Origin: Chitinivibrionales bacterium | Lineage (GTDB): Bacteria > Fibrobacterota > Chitinivibrionia > Chitinivibrionales > JANQEN01 | Length of the DNA stretch: 6,293 nt | Reading direction: 5' to 3' | Assembly (NCBI GenBank): GCA_030593665.1 | Contig: JAUVGS010000131.1 | Span: forward strand, 1-6,293 | Part shown: positions 4,548-6,293 of the stretch, in pieces | How positions within the stretch are numbered: the stretch's first letter is position 1 | How the letters are laid out: each line of letters begins with the position of its first letter | Made by a program: the position numbers and the translations under genes | The notes under the pieces: generated by a model | Seen by the model: only the letters and a program-made list of their open reading frames with translations | Database searches by the model: none | Told to the model about the DNA's origin: nothing

Positions 4548-6293
4548 ATGGATGAATGGCTTGAATTATCAGAACTGATCGATCAGGTGCAGGAGCTGTT
4601 TGATCTCAACTTGTATGATGAGGGACTGGAACTCCTCGACCAGTACAAGGACATCTACATTAATGAATGGGAACTCCATTTTCTTTACTCCCGCGCCTAT
4701 TCGGAACAGAACAAGCCCGTTGAAGCGATACCCCATCTTAAGCAGGGATTGCGGTTTGACAAAGATAACCCGGACTGCCTTCTTGGTCTTTTTTATGCCT
4801 ATACCCAGATGAATCAGATGCCGAAGGGCGCCCGGTATCTTCTGAAGGCTAAAAAACTGTATCCTGATAACGAACTCATTCTCAATGCCCTTATCTGGTA
4901 TCATTCCGAAACCAACGATTTCGCCAAAGCGGTGACCTGTTATGAGGGCGCCCGGTCCACCCTTGACTACAACTCGGAAGCGCTGAGAAACATCGGTATC
5001 GCCTATGAACGTCTGGGTAATTTTAATAAGGCGTTAATCTGTTTTAAAATGTCACTTGAACTCAATCCGGAAGTTGACGAAACGCGGGACCTGCTCGCTG
5101 ATCACTATATTTTACGCGGTGAAACCGCTAAAAGTATCGGCCTCTATAAAAATTATCTTGCAAAATCTATTCATAATATCCGTGCCATGTCGCGGCTGGT
5201 ATTCTGCCTGTCACAGGATGATCAGATGGAGGAGGCTGAAAAAGCGGCGAAAGAAATTATTCAGGTGTATCCTAACTCACCGGTCGGGTATGTTGATCTT
5301 GCCTATGTTTTTCTTAATAATAATAAGATTGAACGGGCTATAGAAATGTCGAATAAAGCATTGGACGTCTCTCCCATTGATGCCGAAGCTATGCGGGTAA
5401 AGGGCATTGCCTATTCTGAAATGAAACAATACGACCGGGCAAATAAGACCTTTGAAGAAGCACTTGCGCTCGCGCCGGAGAATCCGGAAATTATGAGGGA
5501 TTTTTATCATCACCTGCGCAATGCCGGTAAATATAAGGCAATGGAAGAGCTTGTACAAAATGTCATCAAACTGGAATACCCATACTGCATGGAAGATTTC
5601 TGGTTTTGCGCTGATTACTATCGTGAAAAAAATGACAACTTGAAAGCATTTCACTATCTCAATAAAGCATACCGATGCATGCCCGGTGAAAAAGAAATTA
5701 TTCCACCCATGGCCGAAATATTGCTGGATATGGGCCACACGTCATTCGCCATACCCATATTGAAAGGATATATTGAGACCAAAGGATGGAATGATGTTAT
5801 GAAAGGACTCACCAAACACCAGAAGCTGCAGGGCAAGTGGTCACAGGAGGGTCTACGTTTTCTCCAATTCTATGGCCAGAATCCGGTTGAATTCCGCAAA
5901 TTCATCTTCGGTGTTTACCTAAGAAAATTTTTCGCGATTTCATTTTATGCCATACTGGTGACATTACTGGTATTATCATACATGTATTTCAAGACCGCCG
6001 GCGCTATAACATTGATACTTTTTTATACGGCAATGATTTTTGCACAAACAGACTCCCTTATATTTAAAAACGGAGATTATATTATAGGAGAGGCCAAATC
6101 TATGGATAGAGGTGTCTTGACCTTTGAAACTGCTTATAGCGACAAAGATTTTACAATAGAATGGGATGGGGTAAAAGAAATTTACACTGTTACGTATTTT
6201 TTAATTACGCTTTCGGATGGACGACGGTATAATGGGTCAATAAACTCAAGTGAACCAGGAAAAATCACCATAACTACTGATGAAGGGCAAAAG
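4548..6293 (+). CDS. TPR-repeat protein continuing in frame into a DUF481-like envelope domain; runs off the right edge
   Basis: The ATG at 4548, seven bases after the rseC-like stop, opens a frame with no stop for 582 codons to the window edge. Residues 1 to about 445 are tandem TPR-type helical pairs, clearest at 144-174 (NIGIAYERLGNFNKALICF) and 279-312 (VKGIAYSEMKQYDRANKTF). Such arrays are protein-protein scaffolds, and the partner here is unknown. Residues about 462-481 form a hydrophobic, TM-like helix. A second hydrophobic stretch (about 486-498) ends in IFAQTD, like a signal-peptidase I site. Residues 500-582 read LIFKNGDYIIGEAKS, RGVLTFETAYSDKDF, IEWDGVKEIY and ITLSDGRRYNG, the pattern seen at the N-terminus of DUF481 (YdiY-like) outer-membrane proteins. 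If a separate gene starts there, Met479 (ATG at 5982) is the likely start, but it has no ribosome site. The TPR call is firm. The fusion and the DUF481 assignment are less so. Confidence 0.7.
   Translation, partial: MDEWLELSELIDQVQELFDLNLYDEGLELLDQYKDIYINEWELHFLYSRAYSEQNKPVEAIPHLKQGLRFDKDNPDCLLGLFYAYTQMNQMPKGARYLLKAKKLYPDNELILNALIWYHSETNDFAKAVTCYEGARSTLDYNSEALRNIGIAYERLGNFNKALICFKMSLELNPEVDETRDLLADHYILRGETAKSIGLYKNYLAKSIHNIRAMSRLVFCLSQDDQMEEAEKAAKEIIQVYPNSPVGYVDLAYVFLNNNKIERAIEMSNKALDVSPIDAEAMRVKGIAYSEMKQYDRANKTFEEALALAPENPEIMRDFYHHLRNAGKYKAMEELVQNVIKLEYPYCMEDFWFCADYYREKNDNLKAFHYLNKAYRCMPGEKEIIPPMAEILLDMGHTSFAIPILKGYIETKGWNDVMKGLTKHQKLQGKWSQEGLRFLQFYGQNPVEFRKFIFGVYLRKFFAISFYAILVTLLVLSYMYFKTAGAITLILFYTAMIFAQTDSLIFKNGDYIIGEAKSMDRGVLTFETAYSDKDFTIEWDGVKEIYTVTYFLITLSDGRRYNGSINSSEPGKITITTDEGQK

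Noticed and set aside
4569..4904. Minus-strand frame of 111 codons opposite the TPR gene
   Set aside because: It overlaps clear TPR-coding sequence on the + strand and has no ribosome site or domain. It is a shadow frame.

Overview
The window comes from a diderm (Gram-negative-type) bacterium. It encodes the end of an outer-membrane beta-barrel protein, a probable lipoprotein, a membrane-bound RseC-like protein and a periplasmic alanine racemase-type cell-wall function. The gene style (patatin/BamA-like barrel, DUF481-like segment, many TPR proteins, moderate G+C) suggests the FCB group or a relative such as Fibrobacterota/Chitinivibrionales, but this is a guess without searches. Every gene I accept is on the + strand.

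Layout. (1) Positions 1-434 hold the C-terminus of an outer-membrane barrel protein. (2) Positions 435-592 are intergenic and are largely filled by copy 1 of an interspersed repeat. (3) Positions 593-1699 encode a membrane sensor with two TM helices, HAMP and a HisKA dimerisation/phosphoacceptor domain, but no HATPase_c domain. It is followed four bases later by a small lipoprotein-like helical/TPR protein (1704-2279). (4) Positions 2280-2507 hold copy 2 of the same repeat, here with recognisable terminal inverted repeats and a 75-nt insertion containing a hairpin. (5) Positions 2508-4540 form a compact run: hisI (histidine biosynthesis), alr (D-alanine for peptidoglycan) and an RseC/MucC-family cysteine-rich membrane protein. 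(6) From 4548 to the right edge runs one open frame of 582 codons. It starts as a TPR-repeat protein, passes through a hydrophobic stretch and continues without a stop into a sequence that looks like the signal peptide and N-terminal domain of a DUF481-type envelope protein.

How the genes relate. hisI, alr and rseC-like are closely spaced and could share a transcript, but they are not one pathway. The sensor/lipoprotein pair looks translationally coupled and resembles in outline the QseE-QseG type of kinase plus outer-membrane lipoprotein arrangement. The most notable points are the kinase without an ATPase domain, the MITE-like repeat placed just upstream of two gene starts, and the in-frame TPR/DUF481-like junction. 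I found no tRNA, rRNA, CRISPR array, transposase or convincing intrinsic terminator.
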